From NCBI RefSeq assembly GCF_018687095.1, contig NZ_CP061286.1, positions 930,001 through 994,000 of the forward strand: DNA of 64,000 nucleotides, read 5' to 3'. Below, in pieces: positions 23,872 to 32,789 of the stretch (positions are counted from its first letter, which is position 1; the number at the start of each line of letters is the position of its first letter). The notes beneath the pieces were generated by a model that searched no databases, was not told where the DNA came from, and worked only from the letters and a program-made list of their open reading frames with translations. Made by a program: the position numbers and the translations under genes. This stretch comes from Polynucleobacter sp. MWH-UH25E. GTDB lineage: Bacteria; Pseudomonadota; Gammaproteobacteria; Burkholderiales; Burkholderiaceae.

Positions 23872-24312
23872 ATGGCAACCTATAGCGTATATTTTGCTGG
23901 TATCTCTTTGAGCACACATCAAAAATATACGATAGCTCAAGCGATCACCAAGATTCATGCAGAGGTAACAGGGGCCGAGGCCTATTTTGCCCAAGTGATT
24001 TTTAAGCAGTTAGATATTCATGATTGTTTTATAGGTGGAGTGTTATTAGACGAGCCGCATTTGTTTCTCGGTGGACAAATTCGAAGTGGTCGCAGTGAGC
24101 AAGTGATTAAGCAATTACTTGTCGAGTTGGAGATCTCTTTACAGCGTACTGCCGGACTCTCAAGCCATCAAATATGGGCTTACATTGATGAGGTAAAACC
24201 TAGTCAAATGATCGAATACGGGCAGATCCTGCCTTCGGTGGGGGCGGATAAGGTTTGGTTCTCTACTTTGCCAGCCAATATCCAAAAAAGGCTTACCTAT
24301 TTGGATTCCTAA
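23872..24312 (+). CDS. Tautomerase-superfamily protein (cis-CaaD-like) lacking Pro1
   Basis: A 146-aa protein with the cis-CaaD-like fold signature (ATYSVYFAGISLSTHQKYTIAQAITKIHAEVTGA, FAQVIF, FLGGQIRSGRS). The family's catalytic N-terminal proline should follow the initiator Met, but here residue 2 is Ala. After Met removal the usual general base would be missing, so it may be inactive or use a different mechanism. RBS AAGGAAT precedes the start. It follows the arsC-like gene by 25 bp. Confidence 0.78.
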   Translation: MATYSVYFAGISLSTHQKYTIAQAITKIHAEVTGAEAYFAQVIFKQLDIHDCFIGGVLLDEPHLFLGGQIRSGRSEQVIKQLLVELEISLQRTAGLSSHQIWAYIDEVKPSQMIEYGQILPSVGADKVWFSTLPANIQKRLTYLDS

Positions 24313-24355
24313 ATAGCATTAAGATGACGGGATTGATATTCAAAGAAGCAATCCG

Positions 24356-25798
24356 ATGTCGACTGCGAGTAAGCCAAAATTTGCCGTCTTAAGATCCGTA
24401 GAATCTTTTGCTAATCCTCGTCCGAGTATTAAGCACCGGATGCGCGATGGTAAGGCATTGCGCAAACAGGTAAGTCTCAAGTCCCAGGGTACTTACATAC
24501 CACCTCAAAATAGGGTTGATCCTGCAACGATTCTCGAGAGTCAGGCTAAATCTCGTATCGAATCCCTCATTCCAATTCGATATGAGCGAATGTTGCAATC
24601 ACCTTTTGCCTTTTATAGAGGCGGGGCTGCGATTATGTCGCAGGATCTAGCAAACCAAGCAACTACGGGAATCACCGTTCAACTTTGCGGCGATATGCAC
24701 GTATCCAATTTTGGATTATTTGGTACCGCTGAGCATCGCCTGGTATTTGGTATTAATGACTTTGATGAAACCCTTCCTGGCAGTTGGGAGTGGGACTTAA
24801 AGAGATTGGTTGCGAGCGCCGTGATTGCCTGCGAGAGCATTGGTGGAGATAAAACTCTGAGTAAAAAATTGGTTTATCGAATTTGCACTGAATATCAAAA
24901 GCGGATGGCTCAATACGCTCATATGCCCTATCTTGAGCTCGCACAAGAGTTTATTGGTGAGAAAGACATTCGAAAGCACTTTAGCAAAGAGCATCAAAAG
25001 AACATTGATAGTTTTCTAAAGGAAACCAAAGGCCAAGGCAATATTCAGGTTTTGCAAAAAATGACCACTTTGGTTGGGAAAGATCGCAAGATCATTGATA
25101 AGCCGCCGTTGATAGAGCACTTTAAAAAAAGTGCTTATGGTACTTCCTTGAAAAAGCTCGTTGATCGAGCGTTGTTAAATTACTCCAGTAATTTATTAGC
25201 CGATAGAAAGATTTTGTTTGAGCGCTATGGTCTCAAAGACTTTGCTCGCAAAGTCGTGGGAATCGGCAGCGTTGGAACAAATTGTATGGTCTTGTATTTT
25301 GAAGGCGATAGCGGGAAAGACCCTCTCTTCTTGCAATATAAGGAAGCTCAAAAATCTGTCTTAACTCCCTACCTGGGTGAGTCTATCTATCGGGATATGG
25401 GTCGTCGCGTTGTGGCAGGTCAGCGTCTGTTACAAGGAGCGCCAGATATCTTTTTGAGCTATGGCTCTTTGCAATACGACATTAATAAGGGCGAGGGTTT
25501 TTATATGCGCCAGTTAAGAGATATGAAGGGTGGCTTAGATATTGGGCCCGGCGGCATTTCTCTTAAAAACTTCTTGGATTACGCAAAGCTCTTTGGCTGG
25601 GCCTTGGCTTTGGGGCATGCGCGCTCTGGAGATGCGGCGATGATTGCAGGGTATTGCGGAGAATCAGAGGACTTTTGTGAAGCCTTTTATTCTTTTGCTC
25701 GTGCATATGAAAAGCAGAATCAGCAAGACTTTGAAGTTTTCAAGGCAGCGATCAAAAGTGGTCGATTAAAGGCTGCCAGCAAGAAAACAGCCATTTAA
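24356..25798 (+). CDS. DUF2252 family protein (kinase-like fold)
   Basis: A 480-aa protein with the DUF2252 motifs FYRGGAAIMSQDLA, CGDMHVSNFGLFG (aminoglycoside-phosphotransferase-like catalytic HxxN), NDFDETLPGSWEWDLKRL and GHARSGDAAMIAGYCG. The function of the family is unproven; the fold suggests small-molecule or protein phosphorylation. It lies between the tautomerase and phoA genes. Confidence 0.88.
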   Translation: MSTASKPKFAVLRSVESFANPRPSIKHRMRDGKALRKQVSLKSQGTYIPPQNRVDPATILESQAKSRIESLIPIRYERMLQSPFAFYRGGAAIMSQDLANQATTGITVQLCGDMHVSNFGLFGTAEHRLVFGINDFDETLPGSWEWDLKRLVASAVIACESIGGDKTLSKKLVYRICTEYQKRMAQYAHMPYLELAQEFIGEKDIRKHFSKEHQKNIDSFLKETKGQGNIQVLQKMTTLVGKDRKIIDKPPLIEHFKKSAYGTSLKKLVDRALLNYSSNLLADRKILFERYGLKDFARKVVGIGSVGTNCMVLYFEGDSGKDPLFLQYKEAQKSVLTPYLGESIYRDMGRRVVAGQRLLQGAPDIFLSYGSLQYDINKGEGFYMRQLRDMKGGLDIGPGGISLKNFLDYAKLFGWALALGHARSGDAAMIAGYCGESEDFCEAFYSFARAYEKQNQQDFEVFKAAIKSGRLKAASKKTAI

Positions 25799-25809
25799 GG
25801 CTTCAGTGA

Positions 25810-25827
25810 CCGTCATTGATTTGTCAT
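25810..25827 (+). promoter_or_regulatory. PHO-box-like site upstream of phoA
   Basis: CCGTCATTGATTTGTCAT matches the consensus at 14 of 18 positions, with both TGTCAT-type half-sites 11 bp apart, 48 nt before the phoA ATG. Confidence 0.75.
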
Positions 25828-25874
25828 TTTTATGGGCGATAGTCTAAATTCCCCATATTTTTGTTTATTACTTT

Positions 25875-27620
25875 ATGAACGCCATTCGTTTTATTGAAGC
25901 AGTAGCAGTTTGCGCGCTTGCTTTGTTTGCGGGCGCCTTGCAAGCCTCGGCAATTTACCCTATCGATCAGGCCTCTATATTGGCAGGCTCTAAGTTTGAT
26001 ATTAAAGTCGAACTGAATACAGTTGCCGATCCAAGCGCTGTGAGTTTGGAATTAAATGGCAAGCCTTTGAAATCCAGCTTAGGTAAAGATGGTGAATTCA
26101 TTGCCAATGAAAATGGGAAGGGAAGCGCATTCATATTTCGAGATATAGAGTTACGCAAGCCCGGTAAATACGAGTTAGTTGCTCGTACTTCACAAGAGCG
26201 CTTGCAAGTGTCTTGGGATGTATATGCAAGCGGACCACGTCGTGTAAAAAATATCATCCTTTTCATCGGTGATGGCATGACGATTGCAAATCGTACTACT
26301 GCAAGAGTGCTATCCAAAGGAATGCAAGAGGGAAAATATCAAGGCAAATTGGCTTTTGATGACATGCCGTATACGGCCATGATCGGCACTTCTGGCTCGG
26401 ATTCCTTAATTACAGATTCAGCAAACTCAATGAGTGCCTATACCACCGGTCATAAGACGGCGGTAAATGCGATGGGTGTGTATGTGTCTCGCTCCGGGGA
26501 TAATCTTTCGCACCCTAAAGTCGAAACTATTGCTGAGTTAATTAAGCGCAAGACAAAAATGTCAGTTGGTATTGTCTCTGATGCTGAATTAGAAGATGCT
26601 ACTCCTGGTGCCATGGTGGCACACACACGTCGTCGGGCTGATAAACAGTACATTGCTGATCAGTTATTCGCCAGCGGTGCTGAGGTGATTTTAGGTGGTG
26701 GTTCAGCCTATTTTTACCCCCAATCCGCAAAAGGCTCAAAACGCAAGGATGAGAAAAATGTCATTGCGGTCTTTAAAGAAAATGGGTATCAGCTTGCGTT
26801 CACCAAACAAGAGTTATTGAGTGCCGCAAATAGCAAAGAGACTAAAAAATTATTTGGCGTATTTCATCCGGATAATATGGATGGCTCTTTAGATCGCTTG
26901 TATCTCAGAAAAAACACAGTAGAGCAGTATCCCAACCAGCCTGATTTAACAGAGATGACCAAATCAGCTATTGAGGTTTTATCAAGAAATCCCAATGGTT
27001 TCTTCTTGATGGTCGAAGCCGCTTTAATTGATAAGTTCAATCACCCTTTAGATTGGGAGAGGGCTGCTTTTGACACCATCATGCTCAGTAATGCAGTGCA
27101 AATCGCCAAGGATTACGCCAAGACTCATCCAGATACATTGATTATTGTTACCCCAGACCATACCCATAGTGGTTCCATTAGTGGAGTGGTGCACGATGAG
27201 AAGCCAGGGCCTTTGCGCGAGAAGGTGGGCATCTATGCTGATGCGGGATATCCTAATTATCCCAAGGCAGATGCTTTAGGGTATCCAAACACCATCGATG
27301 TGAGTAAGCGAATTGCGTTTTTCTATGGCAACTACCCCGATCACTACGAAACCCTGCATCCAAAATTAGACGGCACTTTTGTTCCTGCAGTAAAGGATGA
27401 AGCTGGTAAGTATGTGGCAAATCCTAAATATATCCAGATGCAAGAGGATGCTATTCATGTGGGTGGTAATTTGCCAAGTCATCAAGATTCTGGTGTCCAT
27501 ACCGCAGATGATGCTGTTCTCAATGCCCAGGGGCCCGGTGCAGAAAAGTTCAAGGGTTTCATGGATAACACTGAGGTGTTTAAAGTGATGGTAGAGTCCT
27601 TAGGATTAGGGTCTCAATAA
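25875..27620 (+). CDS. phoA: Alkaline phosphatase (PhoA family)
   Basis: A 581-aa periplasmic phosphomonoesterase with a Sec signal (cleavage about after LQASA). Residues 30-115 form an Ig-like N-terminal extension not found in E. coli PhoA. The catalytic domain follows: metal ligand in FIGDGM, Ser nucleophile in DSANSMSAYTTGHK, and later ligands in MVEAALIDKFNHP, TPDHTHSG and HQDSGVHTADD. It releases Pi from organic phosphates for Pst uptake. mgtC starts 10 bp downstream. Confidence 0.94.
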   Translation: MNAIRFIEAVAVCALALFAGALQASAIYPIDQASILAGSKFDIKVELNTVADPSAVSLELNGKPLKSSLGKDGEFIANENGKGSAFIFRDIELRKPGKYELVARTSQERLQVSWDVYASGPRRVKNIILFIGDGMTIANRTTARVLSKGMQEGKYQGKLAFDDMPYTAMIGTSGSDSLITDSANSMSAYTTGHKTAVNAMGVYVSRSGDNLSHPKVETIAELIKRKTKMSVGIVSDAELEDATPGAMVAHTRRRADKQYIADQLFASGAEVILGGGSAYFYPQSAKGSKRKDEKNVIAVFKENGYQLAFTKQELLSAANSKETKKLFGVFHPDNMDGSLDRLYLRKNTVEQYPNQPDLTEMTKSAIEVLSRNPNGFFLMVEAALIDKFNHPLDWERAAFDTIMLSNAVQIAKDYAKTHPDTLIIVTPDHTHSGSISGVVHDEKPGPLREKVGIYADAGYPNYPKADALGYPNTIDVSKRIAFFYGNYPDHYETLHPKLDGTFVPAVKDEAGKYVANPKYIQMQEDAIHVGGNLPSHQDSGVHTADDAVLNAQGPGAEKFKGFMDNTEVFKVMVESLGLGSQ

Positions 27621-27629
27621 AGCAGCCTC

Positions 27630-28346
27630 ATGGAATTTATCAATAACATCAACCTGATTTCATTAGCGGATACCGCATTTAGTCTAAGTGCTGCATTTAT
27701 CTTTGGTGGGCTGATTGGGCTTGAGCGTCAATATCGCCAACGAACCGCTGGATTAAGAACCAATATTTTGGTTGCATTGGGCGCAGCGATTTTTGTAGAT
27801 GCAGGTAATCGCTTAACTGGCCACGACGGCGCAGTCCATGTCATGGCTTATGTCGTTTCCGGAATTGGCTTTTTGGGTGCTGGTGTCATCATGCGTGAGG
27901 AGGGCAATGTCCGAGGGATCAATACTGCCGCGACATTGTGGGCATCTGGCGCAGTAGGTGCTTGCGCTGGTGCCGATCTTATTCTTGAGGCTGGATTAGC
28001 AACAGCCTTTATCTTGGCTGCAAATACCTTGCTACGTCCAGTAGTCAGCTTTATCAACAAGCAACCTCTCGATACGATCTCTGTCGAGGTGACGAATTCG
28101 GTTTACATTATTACGCCTAAGCATGCTCAAAAGCATGCTTTAAAACAATTTATTCAAACTCTAGAAGAGGCTGGCTACCAAACTCAAGATGTCCAAGTGC
28201 ATCAATTTGGTAGCGATGATGTAGAAATTCAGGCGGTATTAACTGCCTCAGCTGTTGATGGCGATGAAATGGATAAGTTGATCGCCAAAATTGCTGACCA
28301 GGAATTCGTCACACAGGCTTTCTGGAGTCCAAGCACAACCGATTAA
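27630..28346 (+). CDS. mgtC: MgtC/SapB family membrane protein with C-terminal regulatory domain
   Basis: A 238-aa protein with four or five TM segments (GGLIGLERQYRQRTAGLRTNILV, GIGFLGAGVIMREEGNVRGINTAATLWASGAVG) and an ACT-like soluble domain (about 155-238), so it is full-length MgtC. It lies 10 bp behind phoA and is probably in the same PhoB-driven transcript. In Salmonella MgtC raises phosphate uptake through PhoR, so pairing with phoA may be functional; that link is inferred. Confidence 0.9.
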   Translation: MEFINNINLISLADTAFSLSAAFIFGGLIGLERQYRQRTAGLRTNILVALGAAIFVDAGNRLTGHDGAVHVMAYVVSGIGFLGAGVIMREEGNVRGINTAATLWASGAVGACAGADLILEAGLATAFILAANTLLRPVVSFINKQPLDTISVEVTNSVYIITPKHAQKHALKQFIQTLEEAGYQTQDVQVHQFGSDDVEIQAVLTASAVDGDEMDKLIAKIADQEFVTQAFWSPSTTD

Positions 28347-28396
28347 GAATTACCAAAGTTTGACATCATATTGAAATATTTGAAGCGCACTATTGC

Positions 28397-28612
28397 TTGG
28401 TGAATTCAAATATCGTTTACCAAGAATCAACAATTACTTGCTCTCATTGCCAAGCTACTGAAGTGTTGCCACTAGAGGCTGGCTCAAGCTATCACTTTTA
28501 TCGTTGTAAATCTTGTGCGGCTATCATGAAGCCTAAATCAGGCGACTGCTGCATATTGTGTAGTTTTGGTGATAGAGATTGCCTAAGTTCTGAGCAGAAC
28601 TTAGCTGCTTAG
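28397..28612 (+). CDS. Small GDCCxxC-motif protein
   Basis: A 71-aa protein with two Cys pairs (CSHC, CKSC) that look like a zinc ribbon and the block GDCCILCSFGDRDC, typical of the GDCCVxC small protein family (which includes selenoproteins in other bacteria; here all are Cys). It may bind metal. The start codon is TTG 28397 or GTG 28400. It lies between mgtC and ppx. Confidence 0.75.
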   Translation: MVNSNIVYQESTITCSHCQATEVLPLEAGSSYHFYRCKSCAAIMKPKSGDCCILCSFGDRDCLSSEQNLAA

Positions 28613-28657
28613 TGCTCCCCAAAGGATTCATTCCTTGTAGTCCTTGTGTGCATGATG

Positions 28658-28675
28658 ATTTCATCAATGTGTCAT
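28658..28675 (+). promoter_or_regulatory. PHO-box-like repeat upstream of ppx
   Basis: ATTTCATCAATGTGTCAT matches at 14 of 18 positions. Two further half-sites (TACAT, GTCAC) continue the 11-bp period to about 28697, just before the ppx start. Confidence 0.6.
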
Positions 28676-28729
28676 GGTTTTTACATAAAATAGTCACATT
28701 TACTATTGCATGACTTTTTGGGGAAAATC

Positions 28730-30292
28730 TTGGCCAGCAATCCCGTTGATCCAGTATCGAATTCTGCGGATTTAGTCGCTGCTGTGGATTTGGGATCCAA
28801 TAGCTTTCGCATGCTGGTTGCCCAAGCGGTAAATACTCCCTCTGGAACCCAATTACGCCCAATTGATACTTTGCGTGATTCAGTTCGTCTCGCTGCAGGA
28901 TTAACTGAAAACAAGCTATTAGGAAATGATGCTTATCAGCGTGGTTTAACTGCGATTCGCCGCTTTGGTGAGCGCATTCGTGGTTTTGATCCGGCTAATG
29001 TTCGTGCGGTTGCGACAAATACACTACGCGTAGCAAAAAATGCCCAGCAATTTGTTGATGATGCTCAACAAGCCTTGGGATTTCCAATCGAGGTGATTGC
29101 TGGTGTTGAGGAAGCGCGCCTGATTTATATCGGCGCAGCACATGAAGTACAGGCAGTCCAGGGCAATCGCTTGGTAGTTGATATTGGTGGTGGTTCAACC
29201 GAATTTATCATCGGTAAAGGCTATGAGCCTAAATTATTGGAGAGCTTATACATTGGTTGCGTCTCTCACAGTATGAGATTTTTCCCCAAGGGAAATATTG
29301 ATGCGCATGAGTTCAAAGAGGCCGAACTTGCTGCTAGACGAGAGATACAAGTCATTGCTGGTGCCTATTTAAGTACTGGCTGGAAGCAGGCTATTGGCTC
29401 TTCAGGTACTGCTAGAGCCCTTGCGGAACTGATTGCAGCAAATGATTTCAATGGTTATGGTGATAGCTTAACCATGGGTCGAGTCAATGCTGGAAGTAGT
29501 GTGATTACTCGAGATGGGCTCAAAGCACTCAAAAAACATTTACTCAAATATGATCATGTGAGCCAAGTGGAATTAGTTGGTTTAAAAGATGACCGAAGAG
29601 CAGTTTGGCCTGGTGGTCTTGCGATCATGCTGGCTGTATTTGATGAGTTAGGCATTGAAGAGATGGAAGTTACTGATGCCGCCTTACGTAGTGGTGTTTT
29701 ATATGATCTGCTTGGACGATCACAGCATCACGACATGCGTTATGTAACGGTTGAGCAATTTATGCAACGCTATGCCGTTGATCGTGATCAAGCTGACAGA
29801 GTTGGTAAATTAGCAGCAGAGTTTTTAAAGCAACTACCAAAACCAGAAGCAGAAAGTCGTGCAGATAATGTGGCATTACTGCAATGGGCTGCCAACCTTC
29901 ACGAAATTGGCTTATCCATTTCTCATAATGGATATCATAAGCACTCTGCGTACATCGCTGGAAATGCTGATATGCCAGGCTTCTCAAAAAATGACCAAGC
30001 TAGACTGGCCGCTCTATTAATTGGCCATGCCGGCAAGCTTGGAAAATTAGCAAATAATCACGGCTTTAACGACTGGAGAATGCTGTTTTGCTTACGTTTA
30101 GCCCAAGTACTTTGCAGGGGTCGTAACGATACCCATCTTCCAAAAATTAAAGTGTCTGAGCATGAAGGCTCCTATCTAGTGAGCCTGTCTAAAGAATGGG
30201 CTGCAGAGCACCCATTAACGGAATTTAGTTTAATGAAAGAGGCGGCCGAGTGGGAGCGCATAGGCCGCTCTTATGAGGTGAGTTTGAAGTAG
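28730..30292 (+). CDS. ppx: Exopolyphosphatase (Ppx/GppA family)
   Basis: A 520-aa ASKHA-fold enzyme that releases Pi processively from polyphosphate (or converts pppGpp). The nucleotide-binding motifs are AAVDLGSNSFRMLVAQ and VVDIGGGSTEFI; a C-terminal HD-like domain contains LHEIGLSISHNGYHKHSAYI. TTG 28730 is preferred because GGGGA lies 6 nt upstream; an in-frame TTG at 28706 lacks one. With two ppk2 genes nearby this completes polyphosphate synthesis and use. Confidence 0.94.
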   Translation: MASNPVDPVSNSADLVAAVDLGSNSFRMLVAQAVNTPSGTQLRPIDTLRDSVRLAAGLTENKLLGNDAYQRGLTAIRRFGERIRGFDPANVRAVATNTLRVAKNAQQFVDDAQQALGFPIEVIAGVEEARLIYIGAAHEVQAVQGNRLVVDIGGGSTEFIIGKGYEPKLLESLYIGCVSHSMRFFPKGNIDAHEFKEAELAARREIQVIAGAYLSTGWKQAIGSSGTARALAELIAANDFNGYGDSLTMGRVNAGSSVITRDGLKALKKHLLKYDHVSQVELVGLKDDRRAVWPGGLAIMLAVFDELGIEEMEVTDAALRSGVLYDLLGRSQHHDMRYVTVEQFMQRYAVDRDQADRVGKLAAEFLKQLPKPEAESRADNVALLQWAANLHEIGLSISHNGYHKHSAYIAGNADMPGFSKNDQARLAALLIGHAGKLGKLANNHGFNDWRMLFCLRLAQVLCRGRNDTHLPKIKVSEHEGSYLVSLSKEWAAEHPLTEFSLMKEAAEWERIGRSYEVSLK

Positions 30293-30315
30293 TCTTGGAA
30301 AAAGTCTTAGAAAAT

Positions 30316-30344
30316 AAAAAAGCCGTTGCACTAGCGGCTTTTTT
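30316..30344. terminator. Bidirectional terminator between ppx and olsB
   Basis: AAAAAAGCCG / CGGCTTTTTT flanks a 9-nt loop, with A-run before and T-run after, so it serves both convergent transcripts. Confidence 0.88.
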
Positions 30345-30361
30345 AATAAGCTAAACCTGAA

Positions 30362-31291
30362 TTACATTCCTAAGAAATGCTTCGCATAACGAGGGTTGAT
30401 ATCAGACAAGCGCAGCATAGTGAGTAAATCAGCAGTATTGAAGTCTGGATCCCATGCAGGCGCACTACAAATCTTGGCGCCAAGCTTGAGGTAACCTTTA
30501 ATTAAGGGTGGTGCTTCCACATCAAGTCCACCGTTTAATTTTTCGAGTGGCAAAGGTAGACGTGGGAAGGCGTGGAACTCAGTTGGTGCTAATTGATTGC
30601 TTCCTAAAGAGTTATAGAGGCTAGCAGCGAAGTGACCACCATCAGCCATCGGAATGCTAGCGCAGCCCAGCATAATTTCATAGCCATTCTTGAGCATGTA
30701 CTGGGCAAGACCACTCCACAGTGCCATGATGACCGCTCCAGAGCGATAGTCTTGATGAACGCAGGATCTACCTAGCTCTACAAGTTTTGGACGAAGATGA
30801 TCAAGGCGAGATAGATCGAATTCTGAATCAGAGTACAGGCGACCAATTTCTTGAGCTTTATGGGGTGGAAGGACTCGATAAGTTCCAACAACTTTGAGGG
30901 TATCTTGATCACGGATCAATAAATGATCGCAATAGGCATCAAACTCATCTATATCTAATCCCTCTGGATTTTTAGGGAGGTTAGCGCCCATTTCTTCAGC
31001 GAATACTTTGTAACGTAGGCGTTGTGCTTCTTTTACTTCCCTTGCGCTGCTGGCCCATTCAATTTGAAATGCAGGTTTTTTGGCCTTAGCAATTTGTGCA
31101 GCTGGTAGAGCTTCTGGTATTGCTGTAAGTTCTACGCGTGCTTTAGTTGCAAACTTTTTGCCAAATAGCTTCTTGGCTAACTTTTTAGAAAGCTTTTTGA
31201 ATGGATTAGATTTAGATTTGGCAGAAACTTCTTTTTTCTTTCTTGGAGAAAAGATTTCAAAAGCGCCAATTGGGTTTGGAATATCAGACAT
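30362..31291 (-). CDS. olsB: OlsB-like acyl-ACP:ornithine N-acyltransferase (GNAT fold)
   Basis: A 309-aa protein. The basic N-terminus (residues 14-50, many Lys) is followed by the PF13444-type core: RYKVFAEEMGANLP, EFDAYCDHLLIRD, VVGTYRVL and VELGRSCVHQDYRSGAVIMALWSGL. OlsB makes lyso-ornithine lipid, the first step to phosphorus-free ornithine lipids; hemolysin-like and other N-acyltransferases share the fold. Fourth gene of the plcP operon, which favours the ornithine-lipid role. Confidence 0.82.
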   Translation of the reverse strand: MSDIPNPIGAFEIFSPRKKKEVSAKSKSNPFKKLSKKLAKKLFGKKFATKARVELTAIPEALPAAQIAKAKKPAFQIEWASSAREVKEAQRLRYKVFAEEMGANLPKNPEGLDIDEFDAYCDHLLIRDQDTLKVVGTYRVLPPHKAQEIGRLYSDSEFDLSRLDHLRPKLVELGRSCVHQDYRSGAVIMALWSGLAQYMLKNGYEIMLGCASIPMADGGHFAASLYNSLGSNQLAPTEFHAFPRLPLPLEKLNGGLDVEAPPLIKGYLKLGAKICSAPAWDPDFNTADLLTMLRLSDINPRYAKHFLGM

Positions 31292-31343
31292 AGTGAGCCT
31301 ATATAGTCTATTGAGTGTTAGCCATGATCGTAGAGATCATTTA

Positions 31344-31748
31344 TTACGGTTTGAAGACAAGTGGTATACAAATGGCAGCCCACATTAATACGGCAATGAG
31401 AAGGGCTAACATGACTGCAGCTGAACCAAAATCTTTAGCGCGCTTTGAAAGGTCGTGATGCTCAAAAGAAATGCGATCAATCGCTGCTTCTACGCTTGAA
31501 TTGAGTAATTCAATAGCAAGTACCATTAGTAGTGAACCAATAAGTAATGCCTTCTCTAAATAGCTAATCGATAGTGCTAGCGCAATTGGCGTCAACAACA
31601 CAAGCAGAGTGAGCTCTTGCCTAAAGGCGCTCTCTTCTTGATAGGCATACACCAATCCGTGCCACGAGTTTTTGGCCGCATGCCAGGCTCTGGTAAGTCC
31701 GCGGTTTCCTTTGTGGGGATTTTGATTGATGTTGTAAGGGGGCGTCAA
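31344..31748 (-). CDS. dgkA: Diacylglycerol kinase DgkA
   Basis: A 134-aa, three-TM kinase that converts diacylglycerol to phosphatidate. Family motifs are AYQEESAFRQEL and AIELLNSSVEAAIDR (catalytic Glu/metal region) followed by KRAKDFGSAAVML. TTG start with AAGGA 8 nt upstream, 12 bp after agt. Beside plcP it can recycle part of the diacylglycerol produced. Confidence 0.93.
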   Translation of the reverse strand: MTPPYNINQNPHKGNRGLTRAWHAAKNSWHGLVYAYQEESAFRQELTLLVLLTPIALALSISYLEKALLIGSLLMVLAIELLNSSVEAAIDRISFEHHDLSKRAKDFGSAAVMLALLIAVLMWAAICIPLVFKP

Positions 31749-31760
31749 AGAAAATCCTTC

Positions 31761-32789
31761 TTAAGCAATTGCCGTGATGTGTACTTCTGGTGTGGGAACG
31801 GGTTTTAGGTGTCTTGCAAACTCTTCGGATGCTGCTCTCCAGGAGAAATTTTCTGCATGCGCGCGAGCCACTTCGCGTGGAATCTTGAGCGCCTCAATGC
31901 AGGCCTCACGCAAATCCTCATTCATTGCTCCAGCTTTGGAGTTTCCCAGAACATCGATAGGACCTGTTACTGGATAGGCTGCAACTGGTGTGCCGCAAGC
32001 CATCGCCTCAAGCAGTACTAAGCCAAAGGTATCTGTCTTACTCGGAAATACAAACACATCAGCTGCAGCGTAGACTTTAGCTAACTCATGCTGCTGCAAT
32101 ACGCCTAGATAATTGATATCTGGATATTTTTCTTTTATGCCAGCCATAGCTGGACCGTCTCCTACCACCCACTTCGAACCTGGCAAATCGATTTCTAAAA
32201 AGGCATTGATATTTTTTTCAATGGCAACTCGACCTACATACAGGAAAATTGGATGCGCTGTATTGAGCGCCTTTGATCCTTGCATCTTGAAGATGTCTAA
32301 GTCGACACCGCGTGACCAGAGGACTACATTAGTGAGCCCATATTTTTCAAGATCATCTTTAACTACAACAGTAGGGGCCATTACTGCCATAGAAGGACCA
32401 TGGAACCAGCGAATAAATGCATAGGTAATGGCTAGCGGTATTCCGGTACGTGCTTTTACATACTCAGGAAAGCGGGTGTGATATGCAGTAGAGAAAGGTA
32501 GGTTATTTTTAACGGCATAAGATCGAGCGGATAGGCCAAGCGGGCCTTCGGTAGCAATGTGCATTGCATCTGGCGCAAATTCTTTAATACGACGCGCCAC
32601 TTCTTTTCCTGGAAATAAAGAAAGGGCAATATCAGGGTAGGTTGGGCATGGTATGGATTTAAAACCCGTGGGTGTGATCATTCTCACTTCATGACCCATG
32701 GCGGTAAGTTCAGCGCTAGTTTGTTTCAAAGTACGAACTACGCCATTGACTTGTGGATCCCATGCATCCGTGATGATTATTATTTTCAT
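31761..32789 (-). CDS. agt: GT4 glycosyltransferase, Agt-like (diacylglycerol glycosylation)
   Basis: A 342-aa GT-B enzyme with an N-terminal acceptor domain (DAWDPQVNGVVRTL), FLYVGRVAIEKNI and the donor-site EX7E motif in TFGLVLLEAMACG. The nearest named relatives are GDP-mannose-dependent alpha-mannosyltransferases, while the homologous gene next to plcP in phosphate-limited bacteria makes monoglycosyl-diacylglycerol. The start overlaps the plcP stop (TAATG). The sugar donor cannot be read from sequence. Confidence 0.85.
   Translation of the reverse strand: MKIIIITDAWDPQVNGVVRTLKQTSAELTAMGHEVRMITPTGFKSIPCPTYPDIALSLFPGKEVARRIKEFAPDAMHIATEGPLGLSARSYAVKNNLPFSTAYHTRFPEYVKARTGIPLAITYAFIRWFHGPSMAVMAPTVVVKDDLEKYGLTNVVLWSRGVDLDIFKMQGSKALNTAHPIFLYVGRVAIEKNINAFLEIDLPGSKWVVGDGPAMAGIKEKYPDINYLGVLQQHELAKVYAAADVFVFPSKTDTFGLVLLEAMACGTPVAAYPVTGPIDVLGNSKAGAMNEDLREACIEALKIPREVARAHAENFSWRAASEEFARHLKPVPTPEVHITAIA

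Noticed and set aside
30362..31291. Plain GNAT acetyltransferase or hemolysin annotation
   Set aside because: The VELGRSCVHQDYRSG block and operon with plcP-agt-dgkA fit OlsB-type N-acyltransferases better.
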